Shown: positions 53,404-64,000 of the stretch, one piece after another
How the letters are laid out: each line of letters opens with the position of its first letter
How positions within the stretch are numbered: the stretch's first letter is position 1
NCBI GenBank assembly: GCA_964007475.1
Contig: OZ023273.1
Coordinates: forward strand, 146,045,308 to 146,109,307
Source: Hybos culiciformis
Lineage: Eukaryota; Arthropoda; Insecta; Diptera; Hybotidae
Length of the DNA stretch: 64,000 bases
Direction of reading: 5' to 3'
The notes under the pieces: model-generated
The model's database searches: none
Seen by the model: only the letters and a program-made list of their open reading frames with translations
What the model was told of the DNA's origin: nothing
Program-made: the position numbers and the translations under genes

Positions 53404-54579
53404 TACAAAATTTAAATATAATTTAAAAGAAATAATTTCTAAATTAAAAAAATATTTTTGAAATTAAAATAACATCACAAGTCACAAGATTCACAAGTTT
53501 CAATATTTCACGAATTTTAATTTAATTTATTTTTATAATCGAAATTCTTTTAATTTTTTTTTTATTTAACTTTCAGCAGAGACCAGAGTTTTTCTTAATT
53601 TTTATTTTTAAAATTAATTTTTATTTTTCAGAATAATTATAATTTCTTTTTATTTGAATTTGAATATTTTGAAATTGAATAAATAATGAAATTAAAAAAT
53701 TTCAAAATTTTATTTTATTTTTTCTTATATTTATTTTCTTGTTTACTATTTTGACAGAATTTGATTGATTCAATATTTTCAATGTAACAAGTTATTAGAG
53801 AATTGATAACTTAGTCGAGTGATTAAATAATATTGCGTCGACTTGTTCAAATTTTTAAAATCAGCTTGTTTGGATACAGCGGTTTTAAATTCTTATAAAA
53901 ATTTACCTAAAACGATTGAGACACTTAAAAATCACACACAATACACTTAAAATCATCAACTGAAAAGATCCTAATCAGAAAATATTACTTAAAACATTTT
54001 TTTAACTTTTATATTTCTAAATGAGATGAAGATCACTTTTAAAAATTTATGTTTTTATTCAAAAATCAAAATTATTAACATGAAAATAAAAATCTCCAAC
54101 CTGCGACAATTAAATTCACTCAATAATGGAACTCATCGTTCTAAAATCATTTTCAGAATATAAAAATTATTCCAAAAATCCAAAGCATACTATTGTATGT
54201 AAATATAAGATCGTTTTTAAATTTAATTATTTATTTATTTTTTCGTTTTTAAATCGTTTTTAAATTTTATTATTTATTTTAAAAATGTCTGATTTGCGGC
54301 GAGCCACACTTTGCCAACGAAAATTTCAATAAAGGGGCCAATTAATTTTTTATAATAATGCATATTTCTAGGAAGCGATAAAAAGTTTAATTCTGAAAGT
54401 AGGTATTAGTTTTTTTAATTGCATCGCATCCGCGACATGCATATAATAAAAATCCAATATAACTTTAGTTTTCTTTATTTTCTTTTTTTTACTCAAAGTA
54501 GTGGAGAAATGCGATAAATAATGTGCCGTTTTAAAGTGTTAATCTTTTATGTTTGGGAAAATTTCTATAACAATAAAAA

Positions 54580-54828
54580 GTTCATAACTATTCCAATTGC
54601 TTTTACACTTAAATTTAACATTTTTCCGCATTTTTCAAAATATGGATTTTTTATTAAATCCATATTTTAAAAATGCAGAAAAATGTTAAATTTAAGTGTA
54701 AAAGCAATTGGAATAGTTATGAACAACAAACTGCTATTTGTACAAACTGCTATTTGTACATAGTGAACAGCTCATGTAGCGTAGTCATCTACGTTGAATA
54801 TACCTACAACAAATAGCAGTTTGTTGTT
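54580..54828. repeat. nested hairpins: 145-bp near-perfect palindrome plus overlapping second inverted repeat
   Basis: 54580-54724 is a near-perfect palindrome: GTTCATAACTATTCCAATTG at one end and CAATTGGAATAGTTATGAAC at the other, with arms of about 70 bases and a loop of a few bases near 54652. From 54723 a second inverted repeat begins: ACAACAAACTGCTATTTG, partly duplicated at 54745, pairs with CAAATAGCAGTTTGTTGT ending at 54828. It lies between the two genes, in the promoter-side flank of ATP8A exon A. Confidence 0.65.
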
Positions 54829-56643
54829 TTTATTTCCCTCCAATGCAATTAGATTTCCTATTGGCTTTCGATTTGAAAACATTTTAGCTAAAATCCACTG
54901 AAATCCATTGAAATTACATACTACAATTTGTAATTAAGATTTTCGACAAAATATTACACCCTTCCACATCACAAATAGTTCAAGAATATGAATATACCTA
55001 AATGATTTGAATAATGTGAAGTAAATTTCATAAATTTATTGTTGTAGTTGTATGTAGTTTATTGAGCTGAAATAAAAATAAATAAATAAACTAAATTTAA
55101 CTGTATTAATATTTTTTATATTATTTTTTAAGGTAAGCAAAATTTGTTATAATTTTTTTCCTTATATTAATGGTTTAACATTTTTTTTACAGACAATATT
55201 AATGTTATAAAAACAATTAGTAATTATAATTATAATGTATAAAAAAAAAACAAAACTTCTTAAAAAATACTAATTTCGTACATAAAATTATTAAATAAAA
55301 AAGAAATAAAAAAATAATAATTACACATTACGCTTAAAATTATGACTTTTAGTAGGTTCTTAATTAGATTTTATTATTTTTTATATATTCATAGTTAATT
55401 ATAATTAAAAAAATATATAACAAGATTAAGTTTTAATTTTATTGTTTACACTTTACAATATTTATAAGATACATTTTTTTTTTTTTTTTTTTATAATTTA
55501 AGAATTAAGAATACAAAATCCGGTTAGTAAATTATTATACTTTTTTTTAAAGATTTTTTTCGTTTGAAAAAACTGGCGATTTTTTTCAAACAAGAAAATT
55601 CTCTTATATTTTTAATTTTAAATTTTTTGAATTATAAATTTACAATCAACTTTAATAAAATACATTTTGTGTATCTGTATAGCAATCAAATCACATAAAT
55701 TTTCACTTCTAATACGAAATTTATCGAAAACATACGAACGTTTGTATACCTATTTCAATTTCATAAGAATCGCTATTTTCATTCAACTTGTATATTATTA
55801 ATTTTGATGGAAAATTTATATTTTATACTAGCTAATATTATTATATGAATGAAATAATATTTAAATTATTTTTTAGAATTTTTTTAAGAACATTTAAAAA
55901 AAGTTTTATGCTTGGAACAGTTTTCAATTCAAATTATAAAATTTTATCATAAAATACTGGCAAACAGTTTTTCAGAAGCTAAAAAATTTTTAAATATATT
56001 TCCAACTTTTTTTTTAATTTTTACTGATTTTTATCTTTTTTTTTTTTTTAATTTAGAAAAAAAACATTTTTACCTAACTTTCTATTTACAAACACTATAA
56101 TTTCATTTTAGTACTCTGGTTATTAAACTTTCTAGCGCGTGTAAAATATTTGAGAGTAAAATTTTAAATTTAAAAGTAGTAACTATGTAATTTTTCGGGT
56201 ACAAATGTGAACAATTTTTAGTTGATGATGAAGCCTTGGATTTTTAACGTTGAACTTTTGAAGATATTTGAAATTATTGTACCACAATTTTTCGCATTTT
56301 ACAAAAAGAAAAAGAAATTCAAATGTAGTGAAATTATCCAAAAGATTATGATCTTTTTTGTTCACTGGATACTTACGATCACTTAATTAATTTCATTAAT
56401 TTTGGCTTAAATATTTACTAGCTTTTTTTAATTACATAGTACCTAGATTTTTATTTTAGTACGTTAGAAAAAAAATTATAAATTAATATTCATCTTTGAG
56501 AATGTCTTTAACTGGAATTTAGCTTTTTTAAAGTTTACATTACTTCGTGTTTTAGCTATAGGCTATTAGAAAATTGGTGTTCATATAATTTTCTACACAA
56601 AAGAATATCTCTTATATGCCATGCACATAATTCATCTTTTGAC

Positions 56644-56649
56644 TTTATT
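56644..56649 (-). promoter_or_regulatory. shot: candidate poly(A) signal of shot
   Basis: AATAAA on the minus strand (TTTATT on the plus) lies about 93 bases after the shot stop codon. The hexamer is common in such AT-rich DNA, so only position supports it; RNA 3' ends would decide. Confidence 0.3.
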
Positions 56650-56741
56650 TCTTAATTTAAATTGTCTTTTCTTAATGAATATATTACATAAAGTCTAAAT
56701 TATTATCGGTTTTCGAGATTGTGTTGTTAAGATTATTTTTC

Positions 56742-56880
56742 TTAGAGTCTAAAAGGTTCTCTTTGTTGTGTTGGAGTTCCACCTCTTGTTTTACGTGGTA
56801 AAGCACCTGATGGTGGATCCGCTGATGCCTTTCGTGGTGTTTGCATTCCTGATGGAGTTGAAGTGCCACTCAAATTTCTT
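56742..56880 (-). CDS. shot: shot terminal coding exon
   Basis: After CTTTCAACAG the exon reads RNLSGTSTPSGMQTPRK, ASADPPSGALPRKTRGG and TPTQQREPFRL, then TAA. This is the conserved spectraplakin C-terminus of flies (STPSGMQTPRK...REPFRL). It holds 45 codons plus stop and needs two bases from the previous exon. Basic, serine/threonine-proline sites suit microtubule binding under kinase control. Confidence 0.96.
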
Positions 56881-57143
56881 CTGTTGAAAGAAAAAAATGA
56901 AAATAATTGTAAAACATTATTATTAATTGGGTTTTTAAGTATTTTCTGCAACATAACACAGTACAATGAATTTAAAATAATGACATAAAGTTAATAAATC
57001 AGATAAGATATAAATATTTATCACGTTAACCATATAAAACTTCTTGTAAGATCAAATGGTAAATTTTAATAATAGCTTAAACTTAAACTTAAGCTCAACA
57101 ACTTCAAAAAAAGAGGTGCTAAACTCAATCAATAAAACATTTT

Positions 57144-57217
57144 TATAATATGAAATCAAACTCATCATCTTCCATGAATATATAATATGAAATCAAACTC
57201 ATCATCTTCCATGAATC
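57144..57217. repeat. 37-bp tandem duplication in a shot intron
   Basis: TATAATATGAAATCAAACTC followed by ATCATCTTCCATGAA occurs twice with a period of 37 bases. The first 35 bases are identical, which suggests a recent slip or duplication. Confidence 0.85.
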
Positions 57218-57689
57218 AGTTTTGTGTTAAATTAGAACGATATATTTTAATAGGAGAAAACTATCAAACATTTTTTAGTATTTTCGGAAAAGCAATTCAA
57301 AGTTTTCAAAATTGAATTTTTGTGCGCTTTCATTATACTTCATCATAAAAAAAAAGTTTGTTATTGAAACTTCACAAAACGTTTTTTATTTTTGAAGGTT
57401 TTTAATTATTTTTAAACTAAATTTTTTGTTCTTGAAATTTCTTCATAAAAATATTCAAAAAAAAAATTCGAAAGAACAAGATTAACTTGATGCGCTTTTG
57501 TATTTATTTAATTCACGTTTCTTAAATTATATTCGATTTTATAAAAAATTTTAAAATCTTATTTGAAAATAAAAATTAGAATAACACGTAAAGCAAAAAT
57601 TTTTATTAAAAAAAACAAATTCTTTAAAACTAAATAAAAACAACAAATATTTCTTTCAAGCAAAATTCAAACTTGACTTTGTACTTTAC

Positions 57690-57803
57690 CCTGAGTTACT
57701 AATAAGAAGACTATTGGAAGCTGAACTGGAATTACTAGACGGAGATGGGTATGATTTATCAGAAGAGGTTTGTCTAATTGGAATCCTTGAGATCATATTG
57801 CGG
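57690..57803 (-). CDS. shot: shot probable cassette exon with an extra SxIP motif
   Basis: 114 bp (38 codons, divisible by 3) lie between AATAAAG and GG|GTAAAG. They read RNMISRIPIRQTSSDKSYPS, then PSSNSSSASNSLLISNS. Entry and exit phases are both 2, so the frame is kept whether it is included or skipped. When skipped, the flanking exons give IFRN-RRNLSG, as in the Drosophila protein; when included, the tail gains a further SRIP motif and a Ser/Asn-rich spacer. The acceptor has a poor pyrimidine tract, as expected for a regulated exon. The codon composition is clearly non-intronic. Confidence 0.72.
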
Positions 57804-58083
57804 CTTTATTTTTTTAAAAATCGTGATAAACGAGATAAAAAATTAAATTATTTTTATATAAATTCTTATTTCTTACTTTTATTTTGTATGAAAATCGAAA
57901 ATTAAAAAACAAACATGCAAATTGATTATTTTTAAAATATAATAATAATCATTCAACAACAAAATGCAAAATATTATTATTATGCTTTTAATTTTATTTA
58001 AATTAAAAGTATTTCTACTCAAACTTCAAAGTGATAATTACCAAACTTAATTTATGTTTTAAATGAAACCCCATCTAAATTTT

Positions 58084-58160
58084 AAAGAACGCAATTTTGA
58101 ACTAGCTAGAATTATTATTATTACCTCGCGTACCTACATTTGATGAAAATTGCGTTCTTT
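58084..58160. repeat. 15-bp perfect inverted repeat in a shot intron
   Basis: AAAGAACGCAATTTT at 58084-58098 and AAAATTGCGTTCTTT at 58146-58160 are exact inverses around 47 bases. They may be the terminal repeats of a tiny MITE or a stem in the shot pre-mRNA. Confidence 0.4.
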
Positions 58161-58962
58161 TAATTCTATAGAAAATGAAGTTATTAGGATTTACATTTTA
58201 TGATATAAATATCACTTTAAGATGAAATATAAACATTTAAGTAAGTATGTATGAAATCTGTCTTTTTCAAAGAACATATTTTAATTGAAATATATAATGT
58301 TTTGTTAATGTAGATATGTAACTGATATTCTTATGGCAGTAAATTATTTGTGTATATACATAATCCTAACCAATATAATTTTTTATGAATTAAAAAAAAA
58401 ATTTAAAAAACTGTAAATAATTGAATTTTAAATTGATTTACATATAATATTAAAAGGAAATAATCATGGAAATATTAATAACCACAAAAAATCTATCGTA
58501 TATTTTTGATTTTATATTAAGAATATGCAAATTAATATGATCGAAATTGAAACTGTGATTTGGGGTATTCAGATTAATTATCTAATTTGTGAAATTGACC
58601 ATAAATTAACATTAATTTTTTCTTGTTTGAATAAAAAATTTCGCAAAATATACAACAAAAATAACTGAACTAACATGTAAATAGGAAATTTCATTAATTA
58701 TACACAATTAAGTTGAATACCACTTATGTATTCTATTGACTTATGGAGTCTATTGCAATTATTTTTTATCTACATTTGTAATAAAAAATATTCCAAATGG
58801 AATATACGGTAGTTATAGCTTATGCGGTAGTTATAGCTTATTTATGTCGTTTCGAAGGCTTTTATTATCTAAAAACATATTAAACTTATTATATCTAAAT
58901 TAAATTTTGAATACATTTAATTCTTAGTACTAACAATTTTTAATATATTTTTAGATTTTTAC

Positions 58963-59028
58963 CTATTTCTAAATATGCTTAGTCCAGTCAATGCCGGTAT
59001 GCTAGATGATCTACTTATTCCTCCATTG
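58963..59028 (-). CDS. shot: shot small exon: SSSIPALTG motif
   Basis: This 66-bp exon between GATTCAG and AG|GTAAAA codes for SNGGISRSSSIPALTGLS and IFRNR. SSIP is a second SxIP-type motif. Drosophila Shot has the very similar NGGMSRSSSIPALTG at the same place. The phases (2 in, 2 out) allow direct splicing to the last exon at 56880 or to the cassette at 57803. Confidence 0.9.
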
Positions 59029-59883
59029 CTGAATCCATTATTATTAAAGTATTAGTACAAATGATTTATGTTTGTGGAAAATTATAAGATATGTATTCAT
59101 TGAACCAATATTTTACAAGCCAGTAGTAGTGTTATAGTAATGATGATTTGATTTTTTTTTTTGTGTAAAATACATTGACACCAATTTTGTGTTAGAAATG
59201 AGATAATGATGATTTTTTGTTTTAATTTTGAAAATAAATAATATTATTAATAAAAATGCATGAAAAAAAAAAGTTCATTCAATAATTTCTAGTAATGTAA
59301 TAATGATTCGCGAAAAGAATTCAAGGAAAATAGAATTATGATATTATAAGATAAATGATTATAAAAAAGAATCGCTTTCCAAACACCTTGTAATCATGCA
59401 AAAAAAAGAGGAGTTTTGTAACCGACCGCCTCAGATTTGAGACATATATTAAAACTTTCTCGAAGTACCTTGTCTTATAATTTACATCGGATTTCAATTC
59501 GTAGATGTAGACATTTGTCGTTTTATATGTAAATTTCGTATTTCATTATTTGTTTAGAACTTTGAAAAAAAAAAAAAATTCTTTTTTTAGTTCGAAGACA
59601 AAAATGAAAGCTGAATATTAATAACTGAGCGATTTAAAGATTTCTTTTCCTTGCCTCCTTCTCCGATCACAAAATATTTTACATATATTTTCCTTTTTTC
59701 AGAAACAAGATTAACAGTAGTTAAATGTAATAAAAATAAATTCAAAATAAATGAATTTTTGATATTTCACGAAATCTTAACATTAACTACGTAATATTTT
59801 CTTAACTATTGATGAAATATCGGTACATGCTGAATGTAATTCTAAATTATTTAAATTTTGTTTTACTAGGTTTTTCGTTTTAC
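59029..59883 (-). other. shot: shot intron
   Basis: AT-rich intron between the Thr-tract exon and the SSSIP exon. Nothing else recognised. Confidence 0.8.
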
Positions 59884-60064
59884 CTTGTTGGAGCGGGACT
59901 TGCAGAACCGGATAATGTTTTTCTAGTAGTGGTTGTTCTGGTAGTCGTTGTTGTTGTTGTTGAACCGTTTGTACCACCAACAGATAGTCTGGATGGTCGT
60001 GGAGTAGCACCGCTTGCAGTAGTAGATACTAGACGTCGTTGTGGAATTCTTGATGGGGTATCAT
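59884..60064 (-). CDS. shot: shot exon: first SxIP motif and Thr tract
   Basis: After CTTTTTTAG-type sequence the exon reads DDTPSRIPQRRLVSTTASG, ATPRPSRLSVGGTNGS, a threonine run broken by arginines, and KTLSGSASPAPT. SRIP flanked by Arg is an SxIP EB1-binding motif, which brings Shot to growing microtubule plus ends. The Thr run is coded by AC-rich triplets (59930-59975) and probably varies in length. The donor AG|GTAAAA is in phase 2. Confidence 0.94.
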
Positions 60065-60264
60065 CTAAAAAAGGAATATATACATACATATTATAATCAG
60101 GAAAATAATATATTTAAATGCTTTTATTTTTTTTATTTAAAGGATCGTTTACAATAATGATTTCAAATAAAATAAAATTTATTCAGTTTACATATTTGCA
60201 AATATTTTCGTAAAAAACCCTTTCTGAGTTATTTGTAATACAAAAAAAATAAATATTTTTTAAC

Positions 60265-60520
60265 CTGCACAACTATCTAAAGACTGATTTGAACCATGTC
60301 GGGATGGTGGCTTAGAACCTTGTCGACTAGCTGGTCGCGAATTAGGTTTTGATCCACCTGGCGTTAAACCTGTTCGCGTGTAAGATGGCTTTCTTGGTGT
60401 ATATCGTCCACCTGCACCCAAACTGCTTTCGTTGTCACTTAATGAGTCCGGTGTTGATGCTGATAATGATGATCTGGATGGACGCGACATAGCTACTGAA
60501 CGAGCAGATCTTTCTCTTAC
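60265..60520 (-). CDS. shot: shot exon: Ser/Arg-rich tail (VRERS...SLDS)
   Basis: The acceptor AATTTAG opens phase 0 on VRERSARSVAMSRPSRSS, then LSASTPDSLSDNESSLGAG, RYTPRKPSYTRTGLTPGG, SKPNSRPASRQGSKPPSR and HGSNQSLDSCA. The GSK-PPSR-HGS repeats are the GSR-type basic serine motifs of spectraplakin tails, which favour microtubule lattice binding and are regulated by phosphorylation in mammals. The donor is GCAG|GTTAAA in phase 1. Confidence 0.95.
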
Positions 60521-61400
60521 CTAAATTAAATTTTTTTTTAAATATTTTCGATTTATATATATGTAATATGATTGAAAAAGAAATACATGTATGTATGTAG
60601 TATGAAACTTTTTTACCCTTACTTGTCAATTAAGTAATCTTTATCGAATGTTGAATCCTTAAAAATGATAATATTCGAAAAAGGAACAATAGTAAACTAA
60701 TTATATTTCTTTAAATTCTAACATAAAGGAATTCAGTCAGTCATTAAACGTATTTGTAAGAAAATTAATTAAATTTGCACAAAAATATACCTATTTGTCA
60801 AAATTAATTATAACACCTAACTTACGTTAAAAATTTTCTTGCCCAAAAAAAAAAAAAATTTTTATGCAAAAAAACATTATTATATTTAGCGAGCAAAAAT
60901 TGATGATTCACTAAACAAGACAAAAAATTATATTTTTCCAGAAACTGAATAATATAGAAAACGTTTGATCTGAAAAGTAGTTCGCTTAATAATTGTTTGG
61001 ATACCCGAACGATAGTTGGAGAATTTAAAATAGTATATTTTTTGAGAAAAATTCAAAATTTGATTTCCTAATAATATTTTCCTTTTTAATCTGGTATTTT
61101 ATTAGAATTAAAGGTCGGGAGAAAATGCAATATTCTTTTAATTGGATGTCAAGAGTCTGGAATTTTGCTTTACGTACAGATTTAATTCTAATTCTAACAT
61201 TACTTTAATTTTAAATTATTTTCTGGTAATTAAAATTTTTAATTTCCTATAAAATCCCTTTGCTTATTTCAATAATCTAATACTTATTTTTCGTTTATTT
61301 TTTTTGAAATCAAAATGTTCAAATCGTGAAATAACTTATTTAAATTAAATGAATTATTACAAAATTTCTACAGCAGTGAGTTATATTAACTTCCACTTAC
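60521..61400 (-). other. shot: shot intron
   Basis: AT-rich intron between the 61.4-kb exon and the VRERS exon. Nothing else recognised. Confidence 0.75.
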
Positions 61401-61579
61401 CCAGTGAGTCGATGGATGACAATGTGGAGCATGTGGACTTAAAGGTACCGAGCGACTATTGTTATTTCGCATAAAAACTGTACCACCAGCCCCCATATGC
61501 AACGGATATGCACATGGAATTTGTTCTTGTGCCCGTAATTTTTCAAAAATTGGTAACAATTCAGCTAAATGTTCTTCGA
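61401..61579 (-). CDS. probable alternative shot exon, 59 codons, function unknown
   Basis: This is a coding-like island in the shot intron. After TGTAATTTAG (phase 1) it reads EEHLAELLPIFEKLRAQEQ, IPCAYPLHMGAGGTVFMRN, NNSRSVPLSPHAPHC and HPSTHW, then a consensus donor TGG|GTAAGT in phase 0. G+C and codon use stand out from the intron. It can splice to the exon at 60520 (phase 0). It cannot follow the exon ending at 63449 in frame, because it needs a phase-1 partner. It has exactly the phases of the 63609..63449 exon, so it could replace that exon, or it could be a first exon starting at the internal Met in HMGAGG. The frame is also open some 45 bases upstream of the AG. I do not recognise the sequence. 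Confidence 0.55.
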
Positions 61580-63448
61580 CTAAATTACAACAATTTTCAC
61601 CAAAAAATTCGTATAAATAACATCAAATAACGAAGATAATGTGACAAAAAAAAAATCAGAAGATAAAGAAAATACTGTATAAATATTTTTTTCACTGTCT
61701 AAAAAATAATTCCACAAAAAAAAAATCAAATTTAAAATTTACAAAAAATGATCACTTAATAGAGACGCAATTCATCACGTTTCCACTTTTAAAAAATAAT
61801 TGTTTGCTTTAAAAATTAAGTTAAATATTAAGGAGATAAAAATAGCGTTCAAGAAATGTTTCAAAAACTTATAAAAAAAAAACACAAAACACACGATTAT
61901 TATGAAAACCTTCATGCAGTTTATTTTTTTGGTTATCACCCACAAAATTTTCTCTTTAGTTTTTATAAAAATAAGTAAATTTCCCATTTAATGAAAATGT
62001 ATGTTGATACATAATGAATGGTTTTTTATTAAGAACAACAAATTATAGCATATTCCCCCGAAAGTCTTATAATTTTTAATACTATGTATACTATAGTTGC
62101 AGTTAGATTACTAAGCTTGCCAATCACTAATAATAAATAGCTTCAAGGGGGCAAATAAATAAATTTTTTCCCATTTTCTATGATCAAAAAATCTCTAAGG
62201 ATTTCAGACATATTATTTGAAGAAAAAATCTTTTAAGAAACTTTTAATTACTGAAAATAAAACATAAATTTAAGGAATGAAATTTAAAAAGACGTAACAA
62301 GACTTTTTGTTATACATTTTATTGTTTAACATTTTAGCTGAAAGTATTTTTTAATGTACTTCATATGTACATTTTAATGTTAATCCAGTTTGTTTGACAT
62401 TGTTACATATAGCTCACCAATTTCAAAAATTTACAAAATTATTTAATATTTTTTTTTTTAACTTCTAAGAAAATAAAACAAACCAAAGATGTAACTATAT
62501 ATATATTTTTTTTACAAAAAAAAAAAAAGATAAGTAAATATTTTGTATTTACAAAAAATTAAATTGTGCAAAAAAATTTATTACTATATAAATATATTGG
62601 CAAAAAATTTAGTATAAAACTAAAACAAAATCAAATAAATATTTAATTTCGATAAAAAAAAAAAAAAAATAAGTCGTAATTAAAGAATTTTACAATATTT
62701 TAATAAAAATTCCTTGAATGGATAATAAATAATAATATTATGTACTAAGCAAAACCATTAAGAAAATTAAGAAAAAAATTGTTTAAGTGTCGAGATGGTA
62801 GAAAGGGCTAGTTCTAACAATAATGTACTTACCATAAACTAATTGTTGGGTAACATTAAGACTAAATAGGAATTATTTAAGCCTAATGCACCATTGGAAC
62901 GTCATTTTGACTAATCAACTAATTTAAGTATCAAGTATACAATATACTGTTGAATAGAAATTTATTATAAATTATATCTTTTGTACTACAGATCACCTAA
63001 GTGCTTTAGTTTCTATTTGATATACCTTTCGGTTTAAAAAAAAAACTAAAATTAGCGCAATTTTAATAGATTATAGTTTCATGAAATAAATAAGAAAAAA
63101 TAAATCGGGGTGAATATGTTTCTGACAAACTTTTAAGTTTTTATAAATCTATCAAAATTTTTGAGCCTGAAATAAGGTCTTAACTTAAGCATGATTTTAA
63201 AATTTAATTCAATTATTTTTGCGAATAAAAATATTCTTTCTAATTTTTAATTTATTAATTCCTAGAATTATATGATTTTTAAAACTAAAACACTCGGAAT
63301 ACTGGTCGTTTACAAATGACTAGGTACAAAAATAATAATAAAACTTTTGTTCATCAATAATTTATAATAAACTTCTATTCTAAAAACATAAATATATTAT
63401 GAATAATGGGTGAACAAAAAAATTAGTTTACTACTGATTGAATTTTAC
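61580..63448 (-). other. shot: shot intron
   Basis: AT-rich intron downstream of the GAR exon. A 29-base exon-like interval (62833-62861) with AG and GTAAGT borders would bring in an immediate stop and is not called. Confidence 0.75.
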
Positions 63449-63609
63449 CTTTGTTATGGGACCTTGACCACCGCTCATGTAAGACGGTGAGCCTGCCCTC
63501 GATCCTTGAGCTGATGCTGATAATTTTGGTTTGAATGCGGCCATTGTTTGCGTCACACCATCAGCCAAAATGAATTGTTCACGTAATTCAATATTTGTAC
63601 GTCCTTTGG
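63449..63609 (-). CDS. shot: shot exon: end of Gas2-related (GAR) domain
   Basis: After the acceptor CTTAAAAACAG the exon starts in phase 1 (the CC of a split Ala codon) with [18 protein letters not shown] and [10 protein letters not shown]. This is the conserved final segment of the GAR domain, which binds along microtubules. It continues with a Ser/Gly-rich linker ([24 protein letters not shown]) and a phase-0 donor AAG|GTAAAA. Family proteins have the rest of the GAR domain and paired EF-hands just upstream, beyond the window edge. The 391 bases to the right are intron. Confidence 0.95.
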
Positions 63610-64000
63610 CTGTTTTTAAGTTGAGTTTTTTTTTTATGAGTATTTTTTCCAATTATATGATTTTTTGTTCAAAGAAAAACGCAACAAAAACACAATCAGC
63701 CAATATTTAAATTAAAAAATACAAAACAAAACCAATTTTAGCAATTTTTTGATGAGTTCGTTTTCAATTTGCACAATTTGAAGGATGATTTGTTTTGGTT
63801 GAGCAGTTCATGATGATCACAAACAAACAGCCATAAGTTTGTTTTTTTTTTCGAATTTTTTATATTATGAAATATACAGGATTCAAAACAAAAACATTAG
63901 GTAACGGGGATAAATAATATAAAAAGGACCAACGTTGAAATGTCAATGATGAGCAATTAAGCAGGAAATTTTTACACAATAAAAAACCATAATAAAACCA
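63610..64000 (-). other. shot: shot intron upstream of the GAR exon (runs off the window)
   Basis: No exon of the remaining GAR or EF-hand region is visible here, so the next upstream shot exon lies right of the window. Confidence 0.75.

Larger units (their letters stand above)
53404..56741. other. intergenic region between ATP8A exon A and the shot 3' end
   Basis: It should hold the promoter and 5' UTR of the distal ATP8A transcript (minus strand) and the shot 3' UTR. I see no clear TATA or initiator in this AT-rich DNA. The nested palindromes at 54.6-54.8 kb are the main landmark. The frames at 55912-56100 and 56183-56365 are chance-like. Confidence 0.6.
56881..58962 (-). other. shot: shot introns around the cassette exon
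   Basis: AT-rich intron on either side of the cassette at 57690-57803. It holds the 37-bp tandem duplication and the 15-bp inverted repeat listed separately. Confidence 0.75.
56742..63609 (-). other. shot: short stop (spectraplakin) gene, 3' end
   Basis: Gene-level entry. Shot is the insect member of the spectraplakins (MACF1/dystonin): giant cytoskeletal linkers with actin-binding, spectrin-repeat, EF-hand, Gas2-related and C-terminal regions. The C-terminus binds microtubules and EB1. Exons seen, in transcript order: 63609..63449, 61579..61401 (uncertain), 60520..60265, 60064..59884, 59028..58963, 57803..57690 (in-frame cassette) and 56880..56742. The backbone follows the Drosophila Shot tail in order and wording: [85 protein letters not shown] and REPFRL-stop. 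Upstream domains lie right of the window. Confidence 0.95.

Noticed and set aside
59809..60096. Plus-strand 95-codon frame with a valine run
   Set aside because: It is the antisense of the shot Thr-tract exon.
62833..62861. 29-base micro-exon in the shot intron with AG and GTAAGT borders
   Set aside because: Inclusion after the GAR exon gives a stop at the second codon, and there is no sequence similarity to Shot.
1..64000. CRISPR arrays, operons, riboswitches, bacterial promoters, intact tRNA or rRNA genes
   Set aside because: None seen; spliced animal genes and intronic repeats explain the window.

Overview
The window is animal nuclear DNA, very rich in A+T (about four-fifths by eye), with long introns, GT..AG splice sites and scattered small inverted-repeat transposons. 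The two genes recognised have close Drosophila counterparts, so this is most likely an insect. I cannot name the order. No bacterial, organellar or viral gene set is visible.

Both genes lie on the minus strand. From about 53.4 kb down to 7.4 kb is an ATP8A-type P4-ATPase (phospholipid flippase). Twelve shared coding exons sit between 15.8 and 7.4 kb, with splice phases that all fit. They carry the signature motifs: DGET, PISL, DKTGTLT, KGADT, TGDKQET and GDGANDV. Upstream, three separate candidate first exons (at about 53.4, 40.2 and 23.5 kb) each end in a phase-1 donor that fits the same acceptor at 15,828. The gene therefore probably makes flippases with three different cytosolic N-termini from three promoters. 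The last exon, coding for the usual C-terminal tail, was not found and probably lies left of the window.

From 63.6 down to 56.7 kb is the 3' end of short stop (shot), the insect spectraplakin that links actin and microtubules. The exons cover the end of the Gas2-related (GAR) microtubule-binding domain and the Ser/Arg/Thr-rich tail with SxIP EB1-binding motifs. A 114-bp exon that keeps the frame adds one more SxIP motif. A further exon at 61.4 kb is of unknown role. The rest of shot lies right of the window.

The two genes are in tandem. The distal ATP8A first exon starts about 3.3 kb beyond the shot stop codon. Apart from exons, the window holds intronic or intergenic AT-rich DNA with foldback MITEs (two related copies near 4.5 and 6.1 kb with 5-bp target duplications), a piggyBac-like MITE at 50.7 kb, a decayed LINE reverse-transcriptase fragment at 50 kb, a tRNA-like SINE fragment at 52.7 kb, a decayed coding stretch at 20.4-20.9 kb, an orphan exon-like island at 34.3 kb and several microsatellites. 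I saw no wholly new biological system. The most rewarding items are the modular ATP8A N-termini, the shot cassette with an EB1 motif, the odd shot exon at 61.4 kb and the unidentified decayed gene at 20.4 kb.
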